The notes under the pieces: model-generated
What the model was told of the DNA's origin: nothing
The model's database searches: none
What the model saw: only the letters and a program-made list of their open reading frames with translations
Program-made: the position numbers and the translations under genes
Shown here: positions 1-7,622 of the stretch, one piece after another
Numbering within the stretch: position 1 is the first letter of the stretch
How the letters are laid out: the number at the start of each line of letters is the position of its first letter
DNA from: Lachnospira sp. UBA5912
GTDB lineage: Bacteria; Bacillota; Clostridia; Lachnospirales; Lachnospiraceae
Direction: 5' to 3'
NCBI GenBank assembly: GCA_002435585.1
Contig: DJDY01000150.1
Coordinates: forward strand, 4,920-14,065
DNA: 9,146 nucleotides

Positions 1-105
1 GTCAGCTATTGTGGCATGGCTCTGTAAAAGCAGGCCAGCAATAATAGCAAGCACTAAAGCGATGAATATCTGTAGTGCAAGAGACATTTTGTTCTTTTCT
101 TTCAT
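1..105 (-). CDS. Probable dicarboxylate/amino-acid:cation symporter, N-terminal fragment
   Basis: The minus strand opens with ATG at 105-103 and stays open for 35 codons to the window edge, so only the N-terminus is present. A Shine-Dalgarno-like AAGAAGGGA lies about 9 nt upstream. The peptide has a short charged start (MKEKNKMSLA), then a hydrophobic stretch at about residues 11-28 with LQIFIALVLA and IIAGLLL. A short lysine-rich start followed by QIFIALVLxIIxGLL is typical of the first helix of DAACS/SLC1-type symporters (GltP, GltT and DctA relatives), which import glutamate, aspartate or C4-dicarboxylates with protons or sodium. The family call rests on this helix alone, so another multi-helix transporter remains possible. 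A longer open frame exists on the same strand out of phase with this one, but it lacks a ribosome binding site and looks like a shadow. The gene is divergent from the small membrane protein gene at 473. Confidence 0.55.
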   Translation of the reverse strand, partial: MKEKNKMSLALQIFIALVLAIIAGLLLQSHATIAD

Positions 106-130
106 ATAATAAATTCCCTTCTTTAATGTT

Positions 131-164
131 ATAAAGTATTGATACCTGAATAAAGAATTGATAC
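131..164. repeat. Tandem 15-bp direct repeat in the transporter leader
   Basis: ATAAAGTATTGATAC (131-145) and ATAAAGAATTGATAC (150-164) match at 14 of 15 positions and start 19 bp apart. They lie 26-59 bp upstream of the transporter start codon. Two close copies on nearly the same helix face would suit a dimeric or cooperative regulator, but this role is inference and AT-rich DNA gives such repeats by chance more often. Confidence 0.6.
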
Positions 165-410
165 TTAATTAAGGCTGACCATTGCCAGGTCAGAAATTTT
201 AATGGTATCATATATAGAAAATCAAGGCAATCGAATAATATGGAAAACATAATTAACAAATATTGGATAATAATATATTTTATTAATCTTATTAATTAAA
301 AGTTATATTGATATATAATAGTTTTTTTCGTATACTTAATATAGTTTAACCACTTATATAGGATTTTATATATAATTAAAATTGATTAAAGCCAGTGAAT
401 GTTTATTAAC

Positions 411-438
411 TTGTCAGGCAGGAATTATAGGTTATAAT
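411..438 (+). promoter_or_regulatory. Sigma-A promoter for the PsiE-like gene
   Basis: TTGTCA (411-416) and a perfect TATAAT (433-438) are separated by 16 bp. The predicted start of transcription near 445 gives a leader of about 28 nt. The ribosome binding site AAGAGGT (457-463) lies 9 nt before the ATG at 473. Confidence 0.75.
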
Positions 439-472
439 AAATGAATAAAATAAGGCAAGAGGTCAAGGCAAA

Positions 473-868
473 ATGAAAAATAAAGTAAATGAAATATTCA
501 GGAAGGTATGTAACATACTTGAATGGATAATATCGGCGATACTCGTAATAGTTGTTGCTGTAATGTGTGTAAGGTTTGTATTTGAACTTGGTGGAATGTT
601 TGATAGTGCTCCGGTAGATTTTTTTGAGACATTTGTTGCAGATATTATGACACTTGCGGTTGGTGTTGAGCTTATCAAGATGTTATCACAGCATACGCCG
701 GCAACGGTTGTAGAGGTGCTTATGTTTGCAATAGCAAGAGAAATGGTAACACATCATGACTCAGCAATTAACACTGCAATAGGTGTGCTATCCATATGTG
801 CCCTTTTTGCGACAAGGAAGTTTTTCTTTTGTAAGAATGATTATGATGAGGGCAGCGCAGAGCATTGA
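473..868 (+). CDS. Small integral membrane protein, PsiE-like
   Basis: A 131-residue protein dominated by four hydrophobic segments at about residues 15-37, 53-70, 78-92 and 99-119, with a basic start (MKNKVNEIFRK) and an acidic tail. Size and helix number agree with the PsiE family (phosphate-starvation-inducible E, about 136 residues in E. coli), whose biochemical role is unknown. The segment around residues 82-95 (VLMFAIAREMVTHH) followed by a last helix ending in ATRKFFF resembles the conserved C-terminal half I recall for that family, but I cannot align it here. It is probably monocistronic: it has its own promoter, and tig downstream has another. No clear hairpin terminator was seen between 869 and 925. 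The Pho link should not be assumed from the name, since no pho genes are nearby. Confidence 0.6.
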   Translation: MKNKVNEIFRKVCNILEWIISAILVIVVAVMCVRFVFELGGMFDSAPVDFFETFVADIMTLAVGVELIKMLSQHTPATVVEVLMFAIAREMVTHHDSAINTAIGVLSICALFATRKFFFCKNDYDEGSAEH

Positions 869-925
869 AGCAGATGATGAAATAATACCAAAATATTAAA
901 ATAAATATAAATTATAAAAAATATA

Positions 926-955
926 TTGGCAAATTAATGTTCAATGTGATACAAT
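926..955 (+). promoter_or_regulatory. Extended -10 promoter for tig
   Basis: TTGGCA (926-931) is followed after 18 bp by TACAAT (950-955), with TGA directly before it (947-949), giving the extended -10 motif TGnTACAAT. Transcription would start near 962, leaving a leader of about 60 nt. A strong promoter fits the high-expression codon choice in tig. Confidence 0.75.
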
Positions 956-962
956 CCATTAG

Positions 963-980
963 TATGTACTTTGTACGATA
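963..980. repeat. Small inverted repeat at the predicted tig transcription start
   Basis: TATGTAC, TTT, GTACGATA: four exact pairs (GTAC/GTAC) extended by TAT/ATA across a one-base bulge. It covers the first transcribed bases expected from the tig promoter. It could be an operator or a weak 5' hairpin protecting the message, or chance. Confidence 0.35.
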
Positions 981-1023
981 GAAAAAGAGACTTCATATAT
1001 ATTTTAAGGAGGATTTATAAACA

Positions 1024-2313
1024 ATGAGTTTTAAAGTTGAAAACATGGAAGAAAAGAATATGGTTAAGCTCGTAATCGAGACTACTGCTGAAGAATTCGA
1101 AGCAGGTCTTAATACAGCTTTTAATAAGAATAAGAATAAAATCAGCGTTCCTGGTTTCAGAAAAGGTAAGGCTCCAAGAAAGATGGTAGAAAAGCTTTAT
1201 GGTGCAGAGATTTTTTATGAAGATGCAGCTAACGCTATCATTCCAGATGCTTATGCTAAGGCAGCAGAAGAAAGCGAATTAGAAATCGTTTCACAGCCTA
1301 AGATTGATGTAGTTCAGATTGAAGCTGGAAAGCCATTCATCTTTAGTGCAGTTGTAGCTGTTAAGCCAGAAGTTGAACTTGGACAGTACAAAGGTGTTGA
1401 AGTAACTAAGTGTGATACAGAAGTTACAGATGCAGATGTTGAAGAAGAGTTAAAGAAGGCTCAGGACAAGAACTCAAGAATCGTTACTGTAGAAGACAGA
1501 CCAGTTAAAGATGGCGATATGACAACTATTGATTTCGAAGGATTTGTTGATGGTAAAGCATTTGAAGGTGGAAAGGGTGAGGATTACCCTCTTACAATCG
1601 GCTCTCATTCATTCATCGATAACTTTGAAGAGCAGATTATTGGTATGAACATTGGCGATGAGAAGGAAATCAACGTAACATTCCCAGAAGAATACCATGC
1701 TGAAGAATTAAAGGGTAAGCCAGCTATGTTTAAGGTTAAGGTTAAGGAAATCAAGGAAAAGGTTCTTCCAGAGCTTGACGATGATTTCGCTCAGGATGTA
1801 TCTGACTTTGATACACTTGCTGAATACAAGGAAGACCTTAAGAAGAACATAACAGTACGTAAGGAAAATGAAGCTAAGGCTAAGAAGGAAGATGAGGCAA
1901 TCGCTAAGATTATCGAAACTTCTAAAATGGACATTCCAGAAGCTATGATTAACACACAGGTTAACAGAATGTTAGAAGATTTCGCACAGAGATTACAGGC
2001 TCAGGGCTTATCAGTAGAGCAGTACTTCCAGTACACAGGTGTAACAGCTGAGAAGATTATCGAAGATATGAAGCCACAGGCTGTTAAGAATATCCAGTCA
2101 AGACTTGTTCTTGAAGCAATCGTTAAGGCAGAAAATATCGAAGTTTCTGATGAAGAATTCGAAGAAGAACTTAACAAGATGGCTGAACAGTACAAGATGG
2201 AAATCGATAAGATCAAAGAATTCATGGGTGAATATGAATCTAAGCAGATCAGAGAAGATATCGCTATCCAGAAGGCTGTTGATGTTGTAGTTAATTCAGT
2301 AGTTGAGAAATAA
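1024..2313 (+). CDS. tig: Trigger factor, ribosome-associated chaperone and prolyl isomerase
   Basis: Trigger factor binds the large ribosomal subunit near the exit tunnel, shields nascent chains and isomerises prolyl bonds in the cytoplasm. The 429-residue length is normal for the family. The N-terminal ribosome-binding domain carries the signature GFRKGKAP at residues 44-51. The FKBP-type isomerase domain spans about 161-246 (GDMTTIDFEGFVDGKAFEGG, then IGMNIGDEKEINVTFPEEY). The rest is the long helical C-terminal domain that forms the chaperone arms, ending in NSVVEK. AAGGAGG (1006-1012) lies 11 nt before the ATG, and the gene ends in tandem stops TAATAG. Isoleucine codons are 22 ATC, 11 ATT and only 1 ATA by my count, unlike the ATA-rich lon downstream, which points to selection for strong translation. 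It is probably co-transcribed with clpP 80 bp downstream. Confidence 0.97.
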   Translation: MSFKVENMEEKNMVKLVIETTAEEFEAGLNTAFNKNKNKISVPGFRKGKAPRKMVEKLYGAEIFYEDAANAIIPDAYAKAAEESELEIVSQPKIDVVQIEAGKPFIFSAVVAVKPEVELGQYKGVEVTKCDTEVTDADVEEELKKAQDKNSRIVTVEDRPVKDGDMTTIDFEGFVDGKAFEGGKGEDYPLTIGSHSFIDNFEEQIIGMNIGDEKEINVTFPEEYHAEELKGKPAMFKVKVKEIKEKVLPELDDDFAQDVSDFDTLAEYKEDLKKNITVRKENEAKAKKEDEAIAKIIETSKMDIPEAMINTQVNRMLEDFAQRLQAQGLSVEQYFQYTGVTAEKIIEDMKPQAVKNIQSRLVLEAIVKAENIEVSDEEFEEELNKMAEQYKMEIDKIKEFMGEYESKQIREDIAIQKAVDVVVNSVVEK

Positions 2314-2332
2314 TAGTTGATTATTATTAGTG

Positions 2333-2363
2333 GCAGGTATTGGTATGATTAAACTGATACCTG
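2333..2363 (+). promoter_or_regulatory. Competing hairpins between tig and clpP
   Basis: CAGGTAT (2334-2340) can pair with ATACCTG (2357-2363), with one extra G-T pair outside. A second copy GGTAT (2342-2346) can pair with the same ATACC (2357-2361). No T-tract follows, so this does not look like a full terminator. It may be a processing site, mRNA stabiliser or partial attenuator in a tig-clpP transcript. Confidence 0.45.
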
Positions 2364-2393
2364 TGGCATAATATAAGACAGGGAGGCAATAAT

Positions 2394-2975
2394 ATGAGTT
2401 TTGTACCTTATGTCATTGAACAGAATAGCCGTGGAGAGAGATCTTATGATATCTATTCACGTCTTCTTAAAGACAGAATTATATTTTTAGGTGAAGAGGT
2501 AACAGATGTTTCTGCTAACCTTGTTGTTGCACAGATGTTATTCCTTGAGGCAGAAGACCCAGGTAAGGATATACATTTCTATATCAATAGTCCAGGTGGT
2601 TCAGTATCAGCTGGTTTTGCGATATATGATACTATGCAGTATATAAAGTGTGATGTTTCAACAATATGTATAGGTATGGCAGCCAGTATGGGAGCGTTCC
2701 TTCTTTCTGGCGGTACTAAGGGTAAGAGACTTGCACTTCCTAATGCTGAGATTATGATTCATCAGCCTTCAGGCGGAGCCAGAGGTCAGGAAACAGAAAT
2801 CAGAATAGTTGCAGAGAATATCTTAAAGACAAGAAATAAGTTGAATGAGATACTTGCAGCTAATACAGGTAAATCAGTAGAAGAAATCTCTCGGGATACA
2901 GAACGTGATAACTATATGACAGCTAAAGAAGCTGTAGAGTATGGACTTATCGACAGCGTTGTTGAAAAGAGATAG
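2394..2975 (+). CDS. clpP: ATP-dependent Clp protease proteolytic subunit
   Basis: ClpP forms the two-ring, 14-subunit serine protease chamber that degrades proteins unfolded by a Clp ATPase such as ClpX. The 193-residue length is standard. The catalytic triad is visible: Ser98 in GMAASMG, His123 in MIHQPSGG, and Asp172 in the TERDNYM segment. The oxyanion-region motif [10 protein letters not shown] is at residues 65-74, and the Gly-rich handle strand GGARGQ follows the histidine. The short N-terminus ([10 protein letters not shown]) is the usual Firmicute form with a brief propeptide. The ribosome binding site AGGGAGG (2380-2386) lies 7 nt before the ATG. A terminator follows directly, so the gene ends the tig-clpP unit. 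No CtsR-type operator (paired GGTCAAA boxes) was seen upstream of either tig or clpP. Confidence 0.98.
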   Translation: MSFVPYVIEQNSRGERSYDIYSRLLKDRIIFLGEEVTDVSANLVVAQMLFLEAEDPGKDIHFYINSPGGSVSAGFAIYDTMQYIKCDVSTICIGMAASMGAFLLSGGTKGKRLALPNAEIMIHQPSGGARGQETEIRIVAENILKTRNKLNEILAANTGKSVEEISRDTERDNYMTAKEAVEYGLIDSVVEKR

Positions 2976-2984
2976 TTTACTTAA

Positions 2985-3025
2985 GGGGACTGTTGCTTTT
3001 CGCACAGTCCCCTGTTATTCTTATT
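2985..3025 (+). terminator. Rho-independent terminator after clpP
   Basis: GGGGACTGT (2985-2993) pairs perfectly with ACAGTCCCC (3004-3012). Two more GC pairs form inside across a one-base bulge. The tail TGTTATTCTTATT is T-rich but interrupted, so read-through into clpX is plausible. Confidence 0.85.
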
Positions 3026-3028
3026 CAA

Positions 3029-3051
3029 TGATTCAAGAATTTTTAGAATCA
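3029..3051. repeat. Inverted repeat upstream of the clpX promoter
   Basis: TGATTC (3029-3034) and GAATCA (3046-3051) are perfect inverted arms around an 11-nt AT-rich centre. The repeat lies just after the clpP terminator and about 25 bp before the candidate clpX -35. It could be an operator; there is no known motif match. Confidence 0.35.
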
Positions 3052-3074
3052 GCCTTAAGATACGTAAAGAAGTG

Positions 3075-3103
3075 TTTACCAGCACAGATTTTGTTGGCAT
3101 AAG
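3075..3103 (+). promoter_or_regulatory. Candidate promoter for clpX-lon-ysxC
   Basis: TTTACC (3075-3080) and CATAAG (3098-3103) are 17 bp apart, with TGG (3095-3097) before the -10 giving an extended -10 context. Each hexamer matches the consensus at 4 of 6 positions. A promoter is expected here because a terminator separates clpP from clpX, but this exact site is tentative. An alternative TATGAT at 3122-3127 lacks a well-spaced -35. Confidence 0.4.
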
Positions 3104-3151
3104 GATGAATGAAGAATGAATTATGATAATGCATAGCAGACCGGAGGAATT

Positions 3152-4480
3152 ATGGCAGGCAAGATTAAAGATGGAGAGTTAAGATGCTCGTTCTGTGGTA
3201 AGACCCAGGATAAGGTTAAAAAGCTTATACAGGGGCAGAATGGAGTGTTTATATGTGATGAATGTATTGGAATATGTTCAGATATATTAGATGAAGAGTT
3301 TGAGGCGGAAGATGAACAGGTAGTAGATGGGCTTGATATTAATCTTTTAAAGCCTAAGGAAATTAAAGAATTTCTTGATGATTATGTTATAGGACAGGAT
3401 GAGGCCAAGAAAGTATTATCAGTAGCTGTATATAATCATTATAAAAGAATACTATCAGCTAAAGATGTTGATGTTGAGCTGCAGAAGAGTAATATTCTTA
3501 TGTTAGGACCTACAGGTTCTGGTAAGACATTTCTTGCACAGAATCTTGCAAGACTCCTTAATGTACCTTTTGCGATAGCAGATGCTACAACTCTTACTGA
3601 AGCCGGATATGTAGGTGAAGATGTAGAAAATATACTTCTTAAGCTTATTCAGGCAGCTGATTATGATATAGAAAAAGCTCAATATGGAATTATATATATT
3701 GATGAAATAGATAAGATAACCAAGAAGTCAGAGAATGTATCAATAACAAGAGATGTTTCAGGTGAAGGTGTACAGCAGGCACTTCTTAAGATACTTGAAG
3801 GAACTGTTGCTTCAGTACCACCTCAGGGTGGAAGAAAACATCCACAGCAGGAGCTTATACCTATAGACACAACTAATATTTTGTTTATATGCGGTGGAGC
3901 CTTTGATGGACTTGAGAAGATTATTGAATCACGTATGGATCAGAGTACAATAGGATTTAATTCACAGATTAAAGAAAAAACAGCAACTGAGGATGTGGGT
4001 GAGATGTTCCATAAGGCACTTCCACAGGATCTTATAAAGTTTGGTCTTATACCTGAGTTTGTAGGACGTGTGCCAGTTGTTGTTGCACTTGATTCACTTG
4101 ATGAAGAAGCACTTGTACGTATTCTTCGTGAACCTAAGAATGCTATACTTAAACAGTATAAGGCACTTCTTAGTCTTGATGAGGTTGATCTTGAGTTTGA
4201 AGATGATGCAGTTAAGGAAATAGCACACAAGAGTTTTGAAAGAAAGACAGGAGCCAGAGGTCTTCGTTCTATACTTGAATCAGTTATGAATGAGGTTATG
4301 TACGAGGTTCCATCAGATGAAAATATTGCAAGATGTATCATAACAAAGGATGCTGTTCTTGGAACTGGCAAACCGGTTATTGAATACAGAACACAGAAAG
4401 TGGGAAATAGTAACGAAAATAACATTGCAGCTGACAGCGTAAGCGGTGCAGAAGGCGATGAGATTAAGAAAGCACAATAA
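3152..4480 (+). CDS. clpX: ATP-dependent Clp protease ATP-binding subunit ClpX
   Basis: ClpX is a hexameric AAA+ unfoldase that threads tagged proteins into ClpP. The zinc-binding domain has Cys12, Cys15, Cys35 and Cys38. Walker A is GPTGSGKT (119-126) and Walker B is IIYIDEID (180-187) with Glu185. The pore loop GYVG is at 152-155, the RKH pore motif at 228-230, and the IGF tripeptide that docks on ClpP at 267-269. EFVGR ends in the likely arginine finger Arg306, and sensor 2 GARG is at 367-370. The IGF motif supports a working ClpX-ClpP pair with the neighbouring clpP. The protein is 442 residues, somewhat longer than usual because of a polar, acidic tail after about residue 415. GGAGG (3143-3147) gives a close but good ribosome binding site. 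lon begins 2 nt after the stop codon. Confidence 0.98.
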   Translation: MAGKIKDGELRCSFCGKTQDKVKKLIQGQNGVFICDECIGICSDILDEEFEAEDEQVVDGLDINLLKPKEIKEFLDDYVIGQDEAKKVLSVAVYNHYKRILSAKDVDVELQKSNILMLGPTGSGKTFLAQNLARLLNVPFAIADATTLTEAGYVGEDVENILLKLIQAADYDIEKAQYGIIYIDEIDKITKKSENVSITRDVSGEGVQQALLKILEGTVASVPPQGGRKHPQQELIPIDTTNILFICGGAFDGLEKIIESRMDQSTIGFNSQIKEKTATEDVGEMFHKALPQDLIKFGLIPEFVGRVPVVVALDSLDEEALVRILREPKNAILKQYKALLSLDEVDLEFEDDAVKEIAHKSFERKTGARGLRSILESVMNEVMYEVPSDENIARCIITKDAVLGTGKPVIEYRTQKVGNSNENNIAADSVSGAEGDEIKKAQ

Positions 4481-4482
4481 TT

Positions 4483-6843
4483 ATGAATATGATTACATTA
4501 CCAGTAATTGCGTTAAGAAGTATGACCGTGTTGCCTGACATGGTCATACATTTTGATATAAGCAGAAAAAAATCAATACAGGCTGTAGAAGAGGCACTTG
4601 CATCAGATGAGAAAGTGTTGCTCCTTACCCAGAAGGATGCCCAGGTAGAAAGTCCTTTGCCGGAGGATATATATAAGACGGGAACAGTTGCGGCTATAAA
4701 ACAGGTTATAAAGCTTCCTAACAAGCTTGTGCGTGTTCAGGTAGAAGGATTGCATAAGGCACATGCGGTTGAGATAACAGATACAAAGAAATATATAATG
4801 GCAGTTGCAGAAGTAAAAGACAGCTATATAGATGAACCAGATGAAGTTACAAACAGGGCTATAATCCTTGGAATGAGAGAGTTGTTAAGACAGTATGGTG
4901 CTGCTAATTCAAGAAGTAATAAGGAAATGTTAAAATACTGGCTTGAGCTTAATGATGCCAGGGAACTTATGCTTAAAGTGTGCGCTGATTTTCCTATGGA
5001 GTATACCGACAGACAGACACTTCTTGAGATGGATGATATAATAGACATATATGAATATATAGCCAGAATGCTTATTGAGCTGACTAATGCGTACAAGATA
5101 AAGGAAGAACTGGCAGTTAAAGTTAAATCTAAAGTTGATAATAACCAGAGAGAGTATATTATAAGAGAGCAGCTTAATGTTCTTAACCAGGAGCTTGGCC
5201 AGGATGAATATTCCGAAACAGAAGAGTTTGATAAACAGATAGAAGAGTTGAATGCTGACGAGGAAGTGAAAGAAAAACTGCATAAAGAAGTAAAAAGGCT
5301 TAAAAGTCTTTCAAAAGGTTCGTCTGAGGTAAATGTCGAGAGAACATATATTGAGAACTGCATTGCGCTTCCATGGAATGAAAAATCAAAGGATAACAAT
5401 GATATCATCAATGCAAGAAAAGTGCTCGATGAAGGTCATTATGGAATGAAAGAGGTTAAGGACAGGATTATAGAATCTCTTGCAGTAAGAAACATAACAT
5501 CAAAATCAGAAGCATCTATAATATGTCTTGTAGGACCACCTGGTACTGGTAAGACATCTATAGCACATTCAGTTGCTGAAGCGCTTAATAAGCGTTACAT
5601 AAGGGTGTGTCTTGGAGGTGTCAGAGATGAGGCTGAGATCAGAGGACACAGGAAAACATATGTTGGTGCCATGCCGGGAAGAATTATAGAGGGACTTAAG
5701 CAGGCAAAGACATCTAATCCGCTTATGCTTCTTGATGAAATAGATAAGATAAGCAGTGATTATAGGTCTGATACAGCATCAGCACTTCTGGAAGTACTTG
5801 ATAGTGAGCAGAATTCACATTTTGTAGATCATTATATAGAGCTCCCTGTAGATTTATCAGATGTTTTATTTATAGCAACTGCCAATGACCTTTCAACGGT
5901 AAGCAGACCTTTGCTTGACAGAATGGAGATAATAGAAGTTCCTGGATATACTGTAAATGAGAAAATACACATTGCCAAAGAACATCTTGTTAAGAAACAG
6001 ATAGCAAAGAATGGGCTTAAGATGTCTATGCTTAAGATATCAGATGGGGCAATAAAACATATTATATATGGATATACAAGGGAAGCTGGTGTACGTGAAC
6101 TTGAAAGACAGATAGCCAAAATATGCCGTAAGGCAGTTACACAGCTGTATGAAGAGGGTGTGTATACATCTGATGGAAGCAGAAATACTGATGTAAAGAA
6201 GTGTATAAGGGTTACAGAGAAGAATCTTACAGAATATCTTGGAAAAGTAAAGTACAGACCTGATAAGGCTAATAAGCGTCCAGAGGTCGGAGTTGTCAGA
6301 GGCCTGGCATGGACAAGTGTTGGTGGTGAGACACTTGAGATAGAAGTAAATGTTATGGCGGGTAATTCGGAACTTAAGCTTACAGGCAACATGGGGGATG
6401 TTATGAAGGAATCTGCCATGATAGCATATTCTCTTGTAAGGTCACTTACTATGTCGGGAAAGTATAAAGTTGACAGTGAATTCTATGATAAGCACAATAT
6501 ACATCTTCATATACCGGAAGGAGCAGTACCAAAGGATGGCCCATCAGCAGGTGTAACTATGACAACTGCCATACTTTCAGCGGTTACAGGTATTCCTGTT
6601 AAAGCTGACATAGCAATGACAGGAGAGATTACACTCAGGGGAAAAGTCCTTCCAATAGGTGGACTTAAGGAAAAGCTTCTGGCAGCCAAGGTGGCTGGAA
6701 TGAAGGTTGTTCTTGTTCCAGAAGAGAACAAACCGGATGTTGAAGAACTTGATGAAGAGATAACAGATGGTGTTGCTATAAAATATGTTGAAAATATTAA
6801 TCAGGTTCTAAAAGAAGCACTGGTTTTGAAAGAAAAACAGTAG
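4483..6843 (+). CDS. lon: ATP-dependent protease Lon (LonA type)
   Basis: Lon is a soluble hexameric protease with AAA+ and protease domains in one chain, degrading damaged and regulatory proteins in the cytoplasm. The 786-residue length fits LonA. The N-terminal substrate-binding domain occupies about residues 3-195, followed by a helical charged region to about 300. Walker A is GPPGTGKT (351-358), Walker B is LMLLDEID (414-421), sensor 1 is the ATAND segment near Asn468, and sensor 2 is near Arg538 in GVRELERQ. The protease dyad is Ser688 in PKDGPSAG and Lys731 in GGLKEKLLAA, with the family's usual 43-residue spacing. The start follows the clpX stop by 2 nt and has only a weak AAGAAAG upstream. 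A second ATG six bases later (4489) is an equal candidate. Translation is therefore probably coupled to clpX. Confidence 0.97.
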   Translation: MNMITLPVIALRSMTVLPDMVIHFDISRKKSIQAVEEALASDEKVLLLTQKDAQVESPLPEDIYKTGTVAAIKQVIKLPNKLVRVQVEGLHKAHAVEITDTKKYIMAVAEVKDSYIDEPDEVTNRAIILGMRELLRQYGAANSRSNKEMLKYWLELNDARELMLKVCADFPMEYTDRQTLLEMDDIIDIYEYIARMLIELTNAYKIKEELAVKVKSKVDNNQREYIIREQLNVLNQELGQDEYSETEEFDKQIEELNADEEVKEKLHKEVKRLKSLSKGSSEVNVERTYIENCIALPWNEKSKDNNDIINARKVLDEGHYGMKEVKDRIIESLAVRNITSKSEASIICLVGPPGTGKTSIAHSVAEALNKRYIRVCLGGVRDEAEIRGHRKTYVGAMPGRIIEGLKQAKTSNPLMLLDEIDKISSDYRSDTASALLEVLDSEQNSHFVDHYIELPVDLSDVLFIATANDLSTVSRPLLDRMEIIEVPGYTVNEKIHIAKEHLVKKQIAKNGLKMSMLKISDGAIKHIIYGYTREAGVRELERQIAKICRKAVTQLYEEGVYTSDGSRNTDVKKCIRVTEKNLTEYLGKVKYRPDKANKRPEVGVVRGLAWTSVGGETLEIEVNVMAGNSELKLTGNMGDVMKESAMIAYSLVRSLTMSGKYKVDSEFYDKHNIHLHIPEGAVPKDGPSAGVTMTTAILSAVTGIPVKADIAMTGEITLRGKVLPIGGLKEKLLAAKVAGMKVVLVPEENKPDVEELDEEITDGVAIKYVENINQVLKEALVLKEKQ

Positions 6844-6884
6844 AATAGTTCAGTGAAAAAATATTAAAGCAAAATGATAAAAAG

Positions 6885-6891
6885 AAAGGAG
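6885..6891 (+). promoter_or_regulatory. Ribosome binding site fixing the ysxC start at GTG 6901
   Basis: AAAGGAG lies 9 nt before GTG 6901-6903. The in-frame ATG at 6874 has no comparable site in front of it, and this sequence would then fall inside the coding region. Confidence 0.7.
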
Positions 6892-6900
6892 TATCAGACT

Positions 6901-7503
6901 GTGGTTATAAAAAAGGTTAATCTTGATATAGTTATAGGCGTTACAAGTGCCATACCGGATACACAATATCCTGAGGTTGCATTTGCTGGTAAATCAAATG
7001 TCGGAAAGTCTTCGCTTATTAATTCACTTATGAATAGAAAGTCTTATGCAAGAACATCTTCACAGCCAGGAAAAACACAGACGATTAATTTTTATAATAT
7101 CAATGATTGTATGTATCTTGTGGATCTTCCGGGATATGGCTATGCCAATGCAAGTCCGGCTGTTAAAGCTAAATGGGGTAAGATGATTGAAAAATACCTG
7201 AGAAAATCTGCTAATCTTAAGCAGGTATTCCTTCTTGTTGACATAAGACATGACCCATCGGAAAATGATAAGATGATGTATAACTGGATTGTAGATAATG
7301 GCTTCAGGCCAGTTATTATAGCAACGAAACTTGACAAGCTTAAAAGAAGTCAGGTTGCAAAGCATGTAAAGGCGGTAAGGACAGGTCTTGGGTTAAGGGA
7401 AGACGATATTCTTATACCTTTTTCCTCAGAAACCAAGCAGGGACTTGAAGAACTGTGGGATACAGTAGAATCATATATTAAGCCTGAGAGTGATGAAGTT
7501 TAA
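6901..7503 (+). CDS. ysxC: Ribosome biogenesis GTP-binding protein YsxC/YihA (EngB)
   Basis: A TrmE-Era-EngA-EngB class GTPase that acts in late assembly of the 50S subunit in the cytoplasm. From the GTG start it has 200 residues, the usual size. G1 is GKSNVGKS (30-37); the switch region ARTSSQPGKTQTINFY follows, with the family's GKTQT motif. G3 is DLPGYGYA (from about 75), G4 is TKLD (142-145), and G5 is SSET (175-178). The opening MVIKKVNLDIVIG also resembles the family start, whereas the nine residues from the upstream ATG at 6874 (MIKRKEYQT) look like leader sequence. The gene follows lon by 57 nt, an arrangement also known in Bacillus (lonA-ysxC), and is probably co-transcribed with it. 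No clear terminator follows. Confidence 0.95.
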   Translation: MVIKKVNLDIVIGVTSAIPDTQYPEVAFAGKSNVGKSSLINSLMNRKSYARTSSQPGKTQTINFYNINDCMYLVDLPGYGYANASPAVKAKWGKMIEKYLRKSANLKQVFLLVDIRHDPSENDKMMYNWIVDNGFRPVIIATKLDKLKRSQVAKHVKAVRTGLGLREDDILIPFSSETKQGLEELWDTVESYIKPESDEV

Positions 7504-7557
7504 ATCACCAAAAATGTCGAATAGAGTTGTTTTTAGTAAATAAAAGTAGTATAGTTG

Positions 7558-7585
7558 TTGATGTTGCCAGACTTTATTGTATTAT
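7558..7585 (+). promoter_or_regulatory. Candidate promoter for the HPr-like and cyclophilin genes
   Basis: TTGATG (7558-7563) and TATTAT (7580-7585) are 16 bp apart, matching the consensus at 4 and 5 of 6 positions. Transcription near 7592 would give a leader of about 99 nt. A weaker alternative is TTAACA (7627-7632) with TATTAA (7651-7656). Confidence 0.4.
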
Positions 7586-7622
7586 TGTTTAAGGTGATTA
7601 AAAGACAGGAATATAAACATGG

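Larger units (their letters stand above)
106..472. other. AT-rich divergent intergenic region
   Basis: No credible gene lies in these 367 bases. The left part is the leader of the minus-strand transporter. It holds a tandem 15-bp repeat (131-164) and an inverted pair CTGACC (175-180) / GGTCAG (188-193) with a 7-nt loop. GGTATCA at 204-210 is the reverse complement of TGATACC inside the first repeat copy (140-146). The middle (about 240-400) is very AT-rich, with ATTAAT-CTT-ATTAAT-like low-complexity palindromes and no clear signal. The right part holds the promoter for the membrane protein gene. A minus-strand promoter for the transporter must lie here; TATGAT on the minus strand near 207-212 is a possible -10, but its -35 partner is poor. 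Confidence 0.6.

Noticed and set aside
2..259. Long open frame on the minus strand over the left edge
   Set aside because: It overlaps the transporter N-terminus in another phase, has no ribosome binding site, and its product is rich in Cys, Phe and Tyr without family features.
457..475. GGTCAAGGCAAAATG resembling a CtsR heat-shock operator
   Set aside because: CtsR sites need two GGTCAAA-like boxes in tandem. The second half does not match, and the site lies before the PsiE-like gene, not a clp gene.
3940..6731. Several long minus-strand open frames inside clpX and lon
   Set aside because: They are serine-rich or low-complexity mirror frames of strongly conserved genes, without ribosome binding sites or recognisable domains.
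7503..7599. AATCACC / GGTGATT inverted pair flanking part of the ysxC-HPr gap
   Set aside because: Seven bases over an interval of more than 80 nt, with no T-tract or further pairing, is within chance for AT-rich DNA.
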